Part shown: positions 40,394-49,294 of the stretch, in pieces
Numbering within the stretch: position 1 is the first letter of the stretch
How the letters are laid out: each line of letters begins with the position of its first letter
Assembly: GCF_036812735.1 (NCBI RefSeq)
Contig: NZ_CP117523.1
Span: 3,844,001 to 3,908,000, forward strand
DNA length: 64,000 nt
Direction of reading: 5' to 3'
Source: Terrisporobacter glycolicus ATCC 14880 = DSM 1288
GTDB taxonomy: Bacteria > Bacillota > Clostridia > Peptostreptococcales > Peptostreptococcaceae
Made by a program: the position numbers and the translations under genes
Notes under the pieces: generated by a model
Databases searched by the model: none
Seen by the model: the letters and a program-made list of their open reading frames with translations, nothing else
What the model was told of the DNA's origin: nothing

Positions 40394-40436
40394 AAAAATA
40401 GGGATATATCATACTGATATACTCCCTATTTTTTAT
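40394..40436 (-). terminator. Terminator after cardiolipin synthase
   Basis: The stem AAAAATAGGGA / TCCCTATTTTT encloses a second short inverted part (GTATATC / GATATAT). T-rich tails on both sides make it bidirectional. Confidence 0.8.
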
Positions 40437-41911
40437 AGTATTGGTGAAAATAATCTACAAACTGATTCTTTTATTTTATTAACTATTTTTCGATTTTCAA
40501 ACATATTCTGTTTTAACTCTTTTCCATGTTTTAAATCTTCTAAAAAGTCATCTTTTATTTCATTAATAATATTTTCATCATATATAAAAGCATTAACTTC
40601 AAAATTCAATTTAAAGCTTCTAAGATCCATATTGGCAGATCCTGTAGATGCCATAAAATTGTCAATAATTATAACCTTTGAATGTAAAAAACCTTTATTA
40701 TATAAGTATACCTTCCCACCAGATTCTAATATTTCTTGAAAATAAGAATAGGATGCAGTATTTACAATTTTATGATCTGCAATTTCCGGAAATAAAATTA
40801 TAAGTTCTACTCCACTTAAAGCTGCGCATTTTAAAGCTTTTAACAAACTTTCATCTGGTATAAAGTATGGGGTTTCTATATATATACTTTTTTTAGCCTG
40901 ACATATAGCATAAAAATAAGCATAATGCATAGACTCCCAATCTGAATCTGGACCACTAGCCACAATTTGCATCATACAGCTACCTTTATCCTTTAACTTA
41001 GGAAATAAATTTTCTTTTAATAATACTTTTTTTGTATTGTAATACCAATCAGTTAAAAAAATCATCTGTAGCATATAAACTGATGTTCCTTCTATTCTTA
41101 TATGAGTATCTCTCCAGTATCCAAATTTTTTATTTTTACCTATATATTCATCACCTATATTTATTCCACCGGTGTATCCTATTTGTCCATCTATAACTAC
41201 AATCTTTCTATGATTTCTATAATTAAGCTGTCCTCCTATGGGTATTGTAATCTTACCTTTTAAATATGGAATTATTTCTATGCCATAAGTTCGCATTTCA
41301 TTGAAAAATTTTCTATGAAACCAAAATCTCCAACAACCTACATCATCATAAATTATTCTTATTTTTACACCAGATTTAGCTTTATCTATTAGCTCTTTTT
41401 TTATTTTTTCTCCAATTTCACTGTCTTTAATTATAAAATATTCTAAATGAATATGGTCTTTTGCATTTCGTATATCTTTTATTAAATTTTCAAATTTTTC
41501 ATTTCCATCCACATAAATTTCTACATTATTATTAATAGTGAATGGGAAAATTCCTGTATTAAGTAATAAACTAACTATTCTTAAGACTCTAAAGTCTATA
41601 TTCTTACCATAGGGTAGCTTTCCTTCTTTTATCATTGTACTTTGACCTTGTGCTAATTCTTTCATTTCATCCAAGTTAAATAAAAGATTTTCTTTTTTCA
41701 TATTATTTGCCATTTTATAGGTTTTCTTCATTTTTATTTTTCTAATATTTCTTCCTAATATAGCATAAAACAATATACCTATAACTGGAAATAACATAAA
41801 AATCAAAATCCATATTAATGTTTTTGAAGGATCCCTATTTTCTAATATAAGTTTTATAGAAATAATAATACTTAGTATATAAAAGAGTACTAAAATGATT
41901 TTTAAAACCAT
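40433..41911 (-). CDS. cls: Cardiolipin synthase
   Basis: This 492-residue phospholipase D superfamily enzyme joins two phosphatidylglycerols to cardiolipin at the membrane. Two N-terminal helices (about 3-22 and 33-52, with DPSKTLIWILIFMLFP) are followed by two HKD motifs: HRKIVVIDG near residue 235 and HSKVIIIDN near 410. Length and layout match bacterial ClsA. The ATG at 41909-41911 lies about 13 bases from GGAGA. It is likely co-transcribed with the glycosylase gene, which ends 26 bases upstream. Confidence 0.95.
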   Translation of the reverse strand: MVLKIILVLFYILSIIISIKLILENRDPSKTLIWILIFMLFPVIGILFYAILGRNIRKIKMKKTYKMANNMKKENLLFNLDEMKELAQGQSTMIKEGKLPYGKNIDFRVLRIVSLLLNTGIFPFTINNNVEIYVDGNEKFENLIKDIRNAKDHIHLEYFIIKDSEIGEKIKKELIDKAKSGVKIRIIYDDVGCWRFWFHRKFFNEMRTYGIEIIPYLKGKITIPIGGQLNYRNHRKIVVIDGQIGYTGGINIGDEYIGKNKKFGYWRDTHIRIEGTSVYMLQMIFLTDWYYNTKKVLLKENLFPKLKDKGSCMMQIVASGPDSDWESMHYAYFYAICQAKKSIYIETPYFIPDESLLKALKCAALSGVELIILFPEIADHKIVNTASYSYFQEILESGGKVYLYNKGFLHSKVIIIDNFMASTGSANMDLRSFKLNFEVNAFIYDENIINEIKDDFLEDLKHGKELKQNMFENRKIVNKIKESVCRLFSPIL

Positions 41912-41936
41912 ATCATTATTTTCATCTCCTTACGTC

Positions 41937-42815
41937 TTATCTACCTATACCTAATTCTCTCGCATAGTAGAACAAATATTGTTGTGCAAATCCTGCTGAA
42001 TCACCAAACTTTTCTAATGCAAACTTTCTTATTTTAGGTAGACTTAAATTATCTTCCACATAAAATTCTTCCATAACTCTTTTTACCCAAACATCCACTG
42101 GAAATGTATCATATTTTTGCATCCCAAATAAAGCAATACAATCTGCTACCTTTGGTCCTACACCATTAAATTTAACTAATTCTTTTATACATTCTTCTGT
42201 GCTCAATTCTCTATAAGATAAAACATCTTCATTATTTTCAATAACATAGTCAGCGACACTTTTTATATACTTATCTCTAAATCCTGTCTGGCATGCTCTT
42301 ATATCTTCTACAGATGCTTTACATAGTTTCTCTGGTTTTGGAAAAGCATAGTATTTTTTACCTCTGTATTCTTCTATAAACTCACCATATTTTTCTGATA
42401 AGTTATTTATAGCTCTTTGAATCATTGGTATTCTATTATTTGCAGATATTATGAAAGATATAAGCATTTCCCACCCATCTTGTTGTAAAATTCTTATACC
42501 TTGTCCAAATTCTGTTGCTTTTTCTAAATATTCATCCATAGTTTTTAATTCATTTTTTATTTCACTATAGTCTCTTCCTAAATCAAAATAATCAAACCAT
42601 ATGTTATCAAAGTCTTCTTTATTAGTATTATCAAAAATGATTAAATCATTTTCTTTTTTTACATTTATAACTCTTCCTTGTACTACACCTGTATATGAAC
42701 TATCTTCTTCTTTTAACCATCTAAAACACTGGCCACAATCAAACACATGTTGTGGATCGAAATCGTCACTTATTCCTTCTAATATAATTTTATTATCTTT
42801 CTCTATAATATTCAT
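41937..42815 (-). CDS. 8-oxoguanine DNA glycosylase, OGG1-like
   Basis: The 292-residue enzyme removes oxidised guanine from DNA. An N-terminal OGG_N domain (DPQHVFDCGQCFRW near residues 20-33) is followed by the HhH-GPD domain. Catalytic Lys222 lies in GVGPKVADC and the activating Asp241 in PVDVWVKR, exactly where human OGG1 has Lys249 and Asp268. This bacterial OGG1 type is typical of clostridia. AAAGGAAAG precedes the ATG. Confidence 0.93.
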   Translation of the reverse strand: MNIIEKDNKIILEGISDDFDPQHVFDCGQCFRWLKEEDSSYTGVVQGRVINVKKENDLIIFDNTNKEDFDNIWFDYFDLGRDYSEIKNELKTMDEYLEKATEFGQGIRILQQDGWEMLISFIISANNRIPMIQRAINNLSEKYGEFIEEYRGKKYYAFPKPEKLCKASVEDIRACQTGFRDKYIKSVADYVIENNEDVLSYRELSTEECIKELVKFNGVGPKVADCIALFGMQKYDTFPVDVWVKRVMEEFYVEDNLSLPKIRKFALEKFGDSAGFAQQYLFYYARELGIGR

Positions 42816-42962
42816 AGTTACTTTCCTTTCTCATTTGAATCTATTTATTATTATTTTTTATTTTTCTCTAATCTATCCTTTAATTTTATAATGAAGTAAT
42901 TTACAATTATATTCTTATATAATATATACCTTATTTTTGTCAATTTACACATATCTTAACAT

Positions 42963-43002
42963 AAAAAATACCTAGATAATAACTTATCTAGGTATTTTTT
43001 AT
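42963..43002 (-). terminator. pyrE: Terminator of the pyr operon
   Basis: The stem AAAAAATACCTAGATAA / TTATCTAGGTATTTTTT is nearly perfect and lies at the pyrE stop. Confidence 0.85.
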
Positions 43003-43005
43003 GAA

Positions 43006-43590
43006 TTACATTCCTAATTCTTTAAATTCTCTACTTCCTGGCTTAACTAAATCTTCTTTTCCTTCTTTACAAAGAGGACATTCATCAGCTTCATGAACTT
43101 GTATATCTAATTTTATAGCGCTGTATATAGGCATTCCTATATCTTCGCTAGTTCTGTTTGCTATACAAGCAACTCCTATTACATCTCCGCCTAAAGCTTC
43201 TAAGCATTTTTTAGTTTCTATTGTTGATTTACCAGTTGTAACAACATCTTCTGCTATTATTATTTTAGCTCCTGGTTTAACTTCAAACCCTCTTCTAAGT
43301 TGCATTACTCCGTCTTTTCTTTCAGTAAATACTGATTCTTTTTTAAGTTGTCTTCCAAGTTCATAAGAAACTATTACTCCGCCCATAGCTGGTCCAACTA
43401 CTAAATCTATTCCTAAGTCTTTTATTTGCTCAACAACTGTACTTAATACTTGCTCTGCATATTCAGGGAATCTTAATACCTTTGCACATTGTACATATTT
43501 ATTACTATGCTTTCCTGATGATAATAAAAAATGTCCTTCTAATAGTGCATCACTTTTCTTTAATATTTCAACTACATCTACTTTATTCAT
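43006..43590 (-). CDS. pyrE: Orotate phosphoribosyltransferase
   Basis: PyrE converts orotate and PRPP to OMP. The 194-residue protein has [19 protein letters not shown] near the start (in parts: SSGKHSNKY) and the PRPP motif [16 protein letters not shown] near residues 115-130. A CPLC pair near the C-terminus is an extra that I take for the long clostridial form. I start at the ATG at 43588-43590, which follows GGAGGAG properly; the longer frame begins inside that ribosome site. It is the last gene of pyrB-K-D-E, about 85 bases after pyrD. Confidence 0.96.
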   Translation of the reverse strand: MNKVDVVEILKKSDALLEGHFLLSSGKHSNKYVQCAKVLRFPEYAEQVLSTVVEQIKDLGIDLVVGPAMGGVIVSYELGRQLKKESVFTERKDGVMQLRRGFEVKPGAKIIIAEDVVTTGKSTIETKKCLEALGGDVIGVACIANRTSEDIGMPIYSAIKLDIQVHEADECPLCKEGKEDLVKPGSREFKELGM

Positions 43591-43674
43591 GTTGTACTCC
43601 TCCAATTTGTTATGTTTATATTTTTAACTTCAATTTTAGTAATTTTATTAAATATTATATTTTTATCTCTACTT

Positions 43675-44577
43675 TTATATAATTCCTCTTATTTCATCAA
43701 GAGTTTTTATTCCTTCTTGCTTCATAAACTTTTCTATTCCATCTATTATTTCAAGTCCTATTCTTGGGTTTACAAAGTTTGCCGTTCCAACTTGAATGCA
43801 AGAAGAACCTGCCATTATAAATTCTATAGCATCATTGGCATTTGTTATTCCACCCATTCCCCACACTGGTATTTCTATATTTTTAGAAACTTCATTAACC
43901 ATTCTAAGAGCTATCGGTTTTATTGCCGGTCCAGATAATCCTGCATATACATTTTCAAATACAGGCTTTCTTTTATTTATATCTATTGCTAAAGCTTTGA
44001 ATGTATTTACTAAAGACACTCCGTCAGCTCCTTCTTCTTCACATACTCTAGCCATACCTACTATATCTTCAGCATTTGGAGATAATTTTATTACAAGAGG
44101 TTTATCTACAACTTTTCTAACTTCTCTAACAACTTCTCTTGCAACCTCATTTTTTATTCCAAAAGCCATTCCTCCAGCTTTTACATTTGGACAAGATATA
44201 TTTAACTCTATTACATCCACATCTCTTCCTCTTAGTAGTTCAGCACCTTTTATATAGTCATCTAATGTTCCTCCACCAAGATTAACTATTCTCACTAAAT
44301 CTAAATCAGAGAAGAAAGGTAGTTCTTTATCTATAAATCCTTGTACCCCCGGATTTTCTAATCCCACACTATTCATCATTCCTGATGGAGTTTCAAATAC
44401 TCTCATACCATTATTTCCATCTTTTTGATTCAATGTAAGTCCTTTACTGCTTATTCCACCTAATTTTTCTATATCATAAATTTCATTGTATTCTTTCCCA
44501 AATCCAAACGTCCCAGATGCCATTATTACTGGATTTTTAAAATTAAGATCCTTAAATTTTACATTTAAATTAGCCAT
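43675..44577 (-). CDS. pyrD: Dihydroorotate dehydrogenase, class 1B catalytic subunit
   Basis: The 300-residue FMN TIM-barrel shows [12 protein letters not shown] near residue 16-27, the active-site segment [12 protein letters not shown] near 125-136 with the class 1 Cys, and [14 protein letters not shown]. Being encoded next to PyrK places it in class 1B, which passes electrons to NAD instead of oxygen or quinone. It overlaps pyrK by 8 bases. Confidence 0.97.
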   Translation of the reverse strand: MANLNVKFKDLNFKNPVIMASGTFGFGKEYNEIYDIEKLGGISSKGLTLNQKDGNNGMRVFETPSGMMNSVGLENPGVQGFIDKELPFFSDLDLVRIVNLGGGTLDDYIKGAELLRGRDVDVIELNISCPNVKAGGMAFGIKNEVAREVVREVRKVVDKPLVIKLSPNAEDIVGMARVCEEEGADGVSLVNTFKALAIDINKRKPVFENVYAGLSGPAIKPIALRMVNEVSKNIEIPVWGMGGITNANDAIEFIMAGSSCIQVGTANFVNPRIGLEIIDGIEKFMKQEGIKTLDEIRGII

Positions 44578-45262
44578 TAAAAATCACATCCTCTCCTCTG
44601 AATACCGGGCCATCTTTACAAGTTTTCTTATTTCCAAATTTAGTTTTGCAAGTACATACTAAACATGCACCTACGCCACATGCCATGTGGTTTTCTAAAG
44701 AAACGAATAATTTTGTATTTGTTCCTTCCACCATTTTAACTAGTTTTTCCATCATTGGTGTTGGTCCACAAGTTAATATATAATCGTATTTTTCTATGTC
44801 TATAATATCTGTTACAAATGTATTTCCTATTGCAACATTTACCTCATTACAAACTTCATTATATTTATCTATTAATATAGGTTCGTTTCTAAATCCTAAG
44901 TAGGCATCACAATTCGGAATATTTTTAGCCACTAGGTAAAGTGGTGCAACTCCTATTCCTCCTCCTACTAAAGCTACTTTTCCTTCTACTTTTTCGTAAC
45001 CATTACCATAAGGTCCTTCTAATTTTATTGTTTCTTCTGGTTTTAATTCACTAAGTATTTTTGTTCCTTCTCCTACAGCTTTGTATAAGAAACTTATACT
45101 ATTTTCATTTATATCATGAATGCTTATAGGTCTTGATAATAAAGGATAATTATCCCACGCTCTTAACATATAAAATTGACCCATTTCACCTTTAAAATTT
45201 CCTTCTACTTCCATTAAGTACATTTCTTCCCCAATATACTCATTTCTAATTACTTTGTACAT
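44570..45262 (-). CDS. pyrK: Dihydroorotate dehydrogenase electron-transfer subunit
   Basis: The 230-residue protein is a flavodoxin-reductase-like FAD/NAD module (RPISIHDIN for [17 protein letters not shown] for NAD). It ends in a [2Fe-2S] segment, [11 protein letters not shown]...C, at about residues 195-216. It pairs with PyrD to couple dihydroorotate oxidation to NAD reduction. GGAGG precedes the ATG. Between it and pyrB lies a copy of the 70-base repeat. Confidence 0.97.
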   Translation of the reverse strand: MYKVIRNEYIGEEMYLMEVEGNFKGEMGQFYMLRAWDNYPLLSRPISIHDINENSISFLYKAVGEGTKILSELKPEETIKLEGPYGNGYEKVEGKVALVGGGIGVAPLYLVAKNIPNCDAYLGFRNEPILIDKYNEVCNEVNVAIGNTFVTDIIDIEKYDYILTCGPTPMMEKLVKMVEGTNTKLFVSLENHMACGVGACLVCTCKTKFGNKKTCKDGPVFRGEDVIFNG

Positions 45263-45276
45263 TTTGTATCCTCCAT

Positions 45277-45346
45277 AAAATTCGCTTCGCTCATGTCGCC
45301 AACGAGATACCTTCGCTACCGCTTCAGGTAACTCCGTTGCTCAAAA
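45277..45346. repeat. 70-base interspersed repeat, copy 2
   Basis: It matches 7566-7635 at 64 of 70 positions without gaps, in the same orientation. It occupies the pyrB-pyrK spacer inside an operon, so it is transcribed. Its 3' half can fold: AACGAGATACC pairs imperfectly with GGTAACTCCGTT. Confidence 0.8.
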
Positions 45347-45381
45347 TTCGCTTTTCTAATCTCACTAAAAACTATAAATTA

Positions 45382-46305
45382 TTAATTGTTTATATCTACA
45401 CCTAATAGCTTCATAATTAAAGCCATTCTTACATACATACCATAAGTAGCTTGTTTAAAATAAACCGCTCTTTCATCATCATCCACATCTGTAGATATTT
45501 CGTTTACTCTTGGTAGAGGATGTAATACAAACATATCTTCTTTTGCATGCTCCATCTTTTCTTTATCTAGTATATAAGTATCTTTTAATCTTTCGTATTC
45601 ATCTCTATCAACAAATCTTTCTCTTTGAATTCTAGTCATATAAAGTAAATCTAGATTTTTTAAAGATTCATCTAAATGTGATGTTTGGCAATATGAATTA
45701 TTTTGAATTTTTTCTTTTATATATTCTGGCATTTTAAGTTCTTCTGGTGATATAAAAATAAATTTATTATTTTCGTATCTATTCATTGCTTTTACTAATG
45801 AATGAACTGTTCTTCCATATTTTAAATCACCACATAGTCCTATTGTGTGATTACTTAAAGTTCCTTTTAGGGATTTTATTGTGAGTAAATCAGTAAGGGT
45901 TTGAGTTGGGTGTTGATTTCCACCGTCTCCTGCATTAATGAATGGTACACTCGTGTATTTAATAGCTTCTTCTGCCGCTCCTGCAACAGGGTGTCTCATA
46001 ACTATAAGGTCTACATATCCAGATACAACTCTCATTGTATCTCCTAATGATTCCCCTTTAGATGCTGATGAAGAATTTGGTTCAGAGAAACCTATTATTT
46101 CACCGCCTAAACGTTTCATAGCAGCTTCAAAGCTTAATCTTGTTCTTGTTGATGGCTCATAAAATAAAGTCGCCATTAATTTTCCTTCACATACGCGAGA
46201 ATATGCTGATGGATTTTTTATAATATCCTCAGCTAAGTTTAATATTTCATCTATTTCTTTAATAGAAAAGTCTTCTGGTTGGATTAAATTCCTTGATTTT
46301 AACAT
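45382..46305 (-). CDS. pyrB: Aspartate carbamoyltransferase catalytic subunit
   Basis: PyrB forms carbamoyl-aspartate. The 307 residues contain the carbamoyl-phosphate loop [10 protein letters not shown] near 51-60, [11 protein letters not shown] near 80, [10 protein letters not shown] near 127 and HPLPRVNEI near 263. No regulatory subunit gene pyrI was found beside it. GGAGG lies 6-7 bases before the ATG. A PyrR hairpin touches that ribosome site, so translation of this first gene is the likely control point of pyrB-K-D-E. Confidence 0.97.
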   Translation of the reverse strand: MLKSRNLIQPEDFSIKEIDEILNLAEDIIKNPSAYSRVCEGKLMATLFYEPSTRTRLSFEAAMKRLGGEIIGFSEPNSSSASKGESLGDTMRVVSGYVDLIVMRHPVAGAAEEAIKYTSVPFINAGDGGNQHPTQTLTDLLTIKSLKGTLSNHTIGLCGDLKYGRTVHSLVKAMNRYENNKFIFISPEELKMPEYIKEKIQNNSYCQTSHLDESLKNLDLLYMTRIQRERFVDRDEYERLKDTYILDKEKMEHAKEDMFVLHPLPRVNEISTDVDDDERAVYFKQATYGMYVRMALIMKLLGVDINN

Positions 46306-46318
46306 ATTTTCCTCCTTT

Positions 46319-46338
46319 TTTAGCCTCTCTGGACTAAA
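46319..46338 (-). promoter_or_regulatory. PyrR-binding hairpin at the pyrB ribosome site
   Basis: On the minus strand TTTAGTCCAGAGAGGCTAAA folds into the PyrR-recognition hairpin: TTTAG and CC pair with GG and CTAAA, with loop AGAGA and a bulged T. It contains the full ARUCCnGnGAGGYU consensus. The Shine-Dalgarno GGAGG begins within about five bases of its end. Confidence 0.9.
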
Positions 46339-46363
46339 TTTAAAAGTATTTCATATCTCTAGT

Positions 46364-46392
46364 AGGTTATCACTTTTACATTTTCATGTCAA
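46364..46392 (-). promoter_or_regulatory. pyrB: pyrBKDE promoter
   Basis: TTGACA (46387-46392) and TAACCT (46364-46369) are spaced 17 bases apart on the minus strand. The implied leader is only about 50 bases, with room for the PyrR hairpin and ribosome site but no terminator. Confidence 0.65.
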
Positions 46393-46405
46393 TATTTTTA
46401 GCAAT

Positions 46406-46441
46406 TAAAAAACAGAAGATATTTCTATCTTCTGTTTTTAT
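46406..46441 (-). terminator. Terminator after glutamate dehydrogenase
   Basis: The stem AAAAACAGAAGAT / ATCTTCTGTTTTT with a short loop lies between gdhA and the pyr promoter. Confidence 0.85.
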
Positions 46442-46489
46442 CTTTATATTAAACTTTATACTTTTCCTAAGAAAACGTTTGTTATATTT

Positions 46490-47833
46490 TTATACTAAAC
46501 CTTGAGCCATCATAGCATCAGCTACTTTTAAGAATCCAGCTACGTTTGCACCAGCAACTAAGTTATATCCAAATCCATAAGTTTGAGAAGCGTTAGCACA
46601 AGCATCATGTATCCCAACCATTATGTTTTCTAATTGAGCATATACTTGTTCTGGAGTAAATACAGTTTTACCAGAGTTTTGACCCATTTCTATACAAGAA
46701 CAAGCAACTCCACCAGCATTAGCAGCTTTAGAAGGTCCTACTATTATTCCATTGTCTTGTAAGTATTTTATTGCTTCATTAGTTGAAGACATGTTTGATC
46801 CTTCACATACGAATTTGCATCCACTAGCAACTATAGTTTTAGCATCATCTATTAATATTTCGTTTTGAGTAGCACATGGTATATATAAATCAGCTTTTAC
46901 TTCCCATGGTTTTTTACCAGCTACGAAAGTAGATCCTGGGAATTTATCAGCATATGGAGCACATACGTTTTTACCTGAGTTTCTTAATTCAAGCATATAT
47001 GCAACTTTTTCTCCACTTATTCCATTTGGATCATATATATATCCATCTGGTCCAGATATTGTAACTAATTTAGCTCCTAATTCATTTAATTTCTGTGCAG
47101 TTCCCCAAGCAACGTTTCCAAATCCTGATATAGCAACTTCTTTACCTGCTAATTTTTCTCCGTTTGCTTCTAACATTGCATTTGCAAAGAATACTATTCC
47201 GTATCCAGTAGCTTCAGTTCTTCCTTGTAATCCACCGTAAGAAAGTCCTTTACCAGTTAAAACACCTTCAAATCTATTTACTAATCTTTTATATTGTCCA
47301 AACATATATCCTACTTCTCTTGCACCAACACCTAAGTCCCCAGCTGGTACATCTGTTTCTGGTCCTATATGTCTATATAATTCAGTCATGAAAGCTTGAC
47401 AGAATCTCATTATTTCTGCATCAGATTTTCCATTTGGATCGAAGTCAGCTCCACCTTTACCTCCACCTATTGGAAGACCAGTTAAACTATTTTTGAATAT
47501 TTGCTCGAATCCTAAGAATTTTATTATCCCTGGGTAAACGTTTGGCGCAAATCTTAAACCACCTTTATATGGTCCTATTGCACTATTGAATTGGTATCTG
47601 TATCCCTTATTTACTTGTACATTACCATTATCATCTGTCCAAACAACTCTAAATGTTATTCCTCTTTCTGGTTCTGTTAATCTTTCTAATATAGCAGCTT
47701 TTTCATACTCTGGATGTTTTTCCATTACTGGTGCTAATGAAGATAAAACTTCTTCAACTGTTTGGTGAAATTCTACTTCACCTGGATTATTTTTCTTACA
47801 AAGTTCGATACACTCTTGTACGTAATTAGACAT
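46490..47833 (-). CDS. gdhA: Glutamate dehydrogenase (hexameric, 447 residues)
   Basis: It interconverts glutamate with 2-oxoglutarate and ammonia. Conserved parts are YKGGLRFAPNV near 88-98, the catalytic-Lys region LPIGGGKGGADFDP near 120-133, the VPAGDLGVGAREVG segment and the NAD(P) fold AISGFGNVAWG near 234. At 447 residues with an N-terminal helical extension it matches the E. coli GdhA and Clostridium symbiosum GDH type. It is longer than the 421-residue C. difficile GluD as I recall that protein. GGGGGC precedes the ATG. The promoter region carries an unusual inverted repeat. Confidence 0.96.
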   Translation of the reverse strand: MSNYVQECIELCKKNNPGEVEFHQTVEEVLSSLAPVMEKHPEYEKAAILERLTEPERGITFRVVWTDDNGNVQVNKGYRYQFNSAIGPYKGGLRFAPNVYPGIIKFLGFEQIFKNSLTGLPIGGGKGGADFDPNGKSDAEIMRFCQAFMTELYRHIGPETDVPAGDLGVGAREVGYMFGQYKRLVNRFEGVLTGKGLSYGGLQGRTEATGYGIVFFANAMLEANGEKLAGKEVAISGFGNVAWGTAQKLNELGAKLVTISGPDGYIYDPNGISGEKVAYMLELRNSGKNVCAPYADKFPGSTFVAGKKPWEVKADLYIPCATQNEILIDDAKTIVASGCKFVCEGSNMSSTNEAIKYLQDNGIIVGPSKAANAGGVACSCIEMGQNSGKTVFTPEQVYAQLENIMVGIHDACANASQTYGFGYNLVAGANVAGFLKVADAMMAQGLV

Positions 47834-47928
47834 TTTATAAAGCCCCCTTAATTAATAAGTAAATTTATTTATCATTCATGTTTGTTATTTAATTGGTAAG
47901 ATTTTATACTTTCCTTACTCTCAATTGA

Positions 47929-47965
47929 ATTGTAGCATAGTAAAATCCCTATGCGCAATTGAATT
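47929..47965 (-). promoter_or_regulatory. gdhA: gdhA promoter with symmetrical operator-like repeats
   Basis: TTGCGC (47953-47958) and an extended -10, TGCTACAAT (core 47929-47934), are 18 bases apart on the minus strand. The spacer is bounded by GCATAG (47949-47954) and CTATGC (47935-47940), an inverted repeat. AATTCAATTG occurs at both 47922-47931 and 47956-47965. Confidence 0.55.
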
Positions 47966-48690
47966 TTTGTTTAATTTATAATTTAATTTTTGTTTAATTG
48001 ATGTTATATTTGACACTATTGTTTTTACTATTTTAAAGTTAAAAACCATAATTACTATTATTTTAAATGTATTTATTTGTTAGATTCTTAATAAGAAGAT
48101 TGTTAATTCTTACTCATTCATATGAAAATTTTCATATTGTAAAACAGTTTTATTTATGACATATTCACAGTTTTAGGAAAACCTTATCCATGTAATTTTT
48201 GTATTTCACTTTAAATCCCATACCTTTCCTTAATTTTCACTAAAATAATTAAACTCATTTAACATATTCAATCTAATCATTACTTAGTTAAAATTTATTC
48301 AATATCTACATACTTAATCCGCAATTTATTTTTCAATATTCAGACTATTTAAATTATATAATATAATAAAATTCATAATGTATATTTTTTATTTTTTGTC
48401 GAATATATATAAAAATCATATATGTTTTTTATATTAACTATATTATTTAGTTATTATTCCCTACAAATTATCTTTCATTTTATATTTTTACAGGACAAAA
48501 AATTTTAAAAAATTTTCAATTAAATTATAAAATAATAAGTTTCAATTACAATTTAATTTAATTTTTATATAATATATGTTTTTTAAGCAAGCTTTTATTT
48601 AGATTTTCAATTCATTTATTATCTATTTAGCTCACTTATATAAACTCTTAAAAACCATTTTTATTCCCATTTTACAAGCCTAATTTTCTG
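47966..48690. other. Gene-free, very AT-rich stretch
   Basis: About 725 bases between the gdhA and ferredoxin promoters contain no coding frame, repeat or RNA that I can support on either strand. Confidence 0.55.
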
Positions 48691-48719
48691 TTGTTATATT
48701 TGGTAAATTTTGCTATAAT
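48691..48719 (+). promoter_or_regulatory. Promoter of ferredoxin 1
   Basis: TTGTTA (48691-48696) and TATAAT (48714-48719) are spaced 17 bases apart. The leader runs about 30 bases to the ATG with AAGGAGG. Confidence 0.75.
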
Positions 48720-48755
48720 GAACTTAATTATATAAGACAAAGGAGGGGTACTAAA

Positions 48756-48926
48756 ATGGCTTATAAAATAACTGACGATTGTATAGCTTGCGGATCTTGT
48801 ACTGATGAGTGTCCAAACGATGCTATAATATCTGGGGACGATAAATACGAAATAAATGCAGACGAATGTTTAGATTGTGGTTCTTGTGCTGATGCATGTC
48901 CAAACGATGCTATAGTATCTGAATAA
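48756..48926 (+). CDS. 2[4Fe-4S] clostridial ferredoxin
   Basis: This 56-residue ferredoxin has two classic cluster motifs, CIACGSCTDECP at 9-20 and CLDCGSCADACP at 38-49. Tyr occurs at positions 3 and 31, near where aromatic residues sit by the clusters in clostridial ferredoxins. It is a small soluble low-potential electron carrier for hydrogenase, pyruvate:ferredoxin oxidoreductase or Rnf. GGAGGGG precedes the ATG. The gene has its own promoter and terminator and is followed by a second ferredoxin. Confidence 0.97.
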   Translation: MAYKITDDCIACGSCTDECPNDAIISGDDKYEINADECLDCGSCADACPNDAIVSE

Positions 48927-48935
48927 TATCTACAT

Positions 48936-48979
48936 AAAAACTATTCAAGATAATAAATTATCTTGAATAGTTTTTTTTA
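48936..48979 (+). terminator. Terminator of ferredoxin 1
   Basis: The stem AAAACTATTCAAGATAAT / ATTATCTTGAATAGTTTT is followed by T's. Confidence 0.9.
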
Positions 48980-48992
48980 TATAGTTTTCTCA

Positions 48993-49022
48993 TTGTACTT
49001 TTTTATCAAATTTTGTTATAAT
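48993..49022 (+). promoter_or_regulatory. Promoter of ferredoxin 2
   Basis: TTGTAC (48993-48998) and TATAAT (49017-49022) are 18 bases apart. A second TATAAT lies at about 49033-49038. Confidence 0.6.
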
Positions 49023-49063
49023 AATATTGCATTATAATTAAACATAACAAGGAGGACCTATCA

Positions 49064-49234
49064 ATGGCTTACAAAATAGGTGATGCTTGCATAAGCTGTG
49101 GCGCTTGTGCAGATGAATGTCCAGTAGGATGCATATCAGCTGGAGATGATATCTACGTAATAAATGCAGATGAGTGTATCGAGTGCGGTGCATGTAATAG
49201 TGTTTGTCCAGTGGAAGCTCCACAACAAGACTAA
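49064..49234 (+). CDS. 2[4Fe-4S] ferredoxin, second paralogue
   Basis: This ferredoxin also has 56 residues, with clusters CISCGACADECP (9-20) and CIECGACNSVCP (38-49). It differs from ferredoxin 1 in having a ninth cysteine at position 23 (PVGCIS) and a Pro/Gln-rich tail (PVEAPQQD). GGAGG precedes the ATG. Separate promoter and terminator show that it is regulated apart from its neighbour. A changed redox potential or partner is plausible but cannot be read from sequence. Confidence 0.96.
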   Translation: MAYKIGDACISCGACADECPVGCISAGDDIYVINADECIECGACNSVCPVEAPQQD

Positions 49235-49235
49235 T

Positions 49236-49281
49236 TAAAAAAGCTATTCAAATTATATAATATAATTTGAATAGCTTTTTT
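49236..49281 (+). terminator. Terminator of ferredoxin 2 (bidirectional)
   Basis: The stem AAAAAGCTATTCAAATTATA / TATAATTTGAATAGCTTTTT lies between ferredoxin 2 and the converging rex gene. It shares the CTATTCAA...TTGAATAG core with the terminator of ferredoxin 1. Confidence 0.9.
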
Positions 49282-49294
49282 TAATTTATTATCC

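Noticed and set aside
43612-43938. Plus-strand open frame over the pyrD/pyrE region
   Set aside because: It runs antisense to pyrD, has low-complexity Tyr/Ser/Phe composition and no start signal.
48661-49060. TTGTTA-containing stretches near the ferredoxin promoters as Rex operators
   Set aside because: None forms the full inverted TTGTTAA...TTAACAA pattern; in such AT-rich DNA half-sites are expected by chance.
49038-49223. Minus-strand open frame opposite ferredoxin 2
   Set aside because: It is the antisense shadow of a certain gene, rich in His/Leu from reversed Cys/Glu codons, and has no ribosome site.
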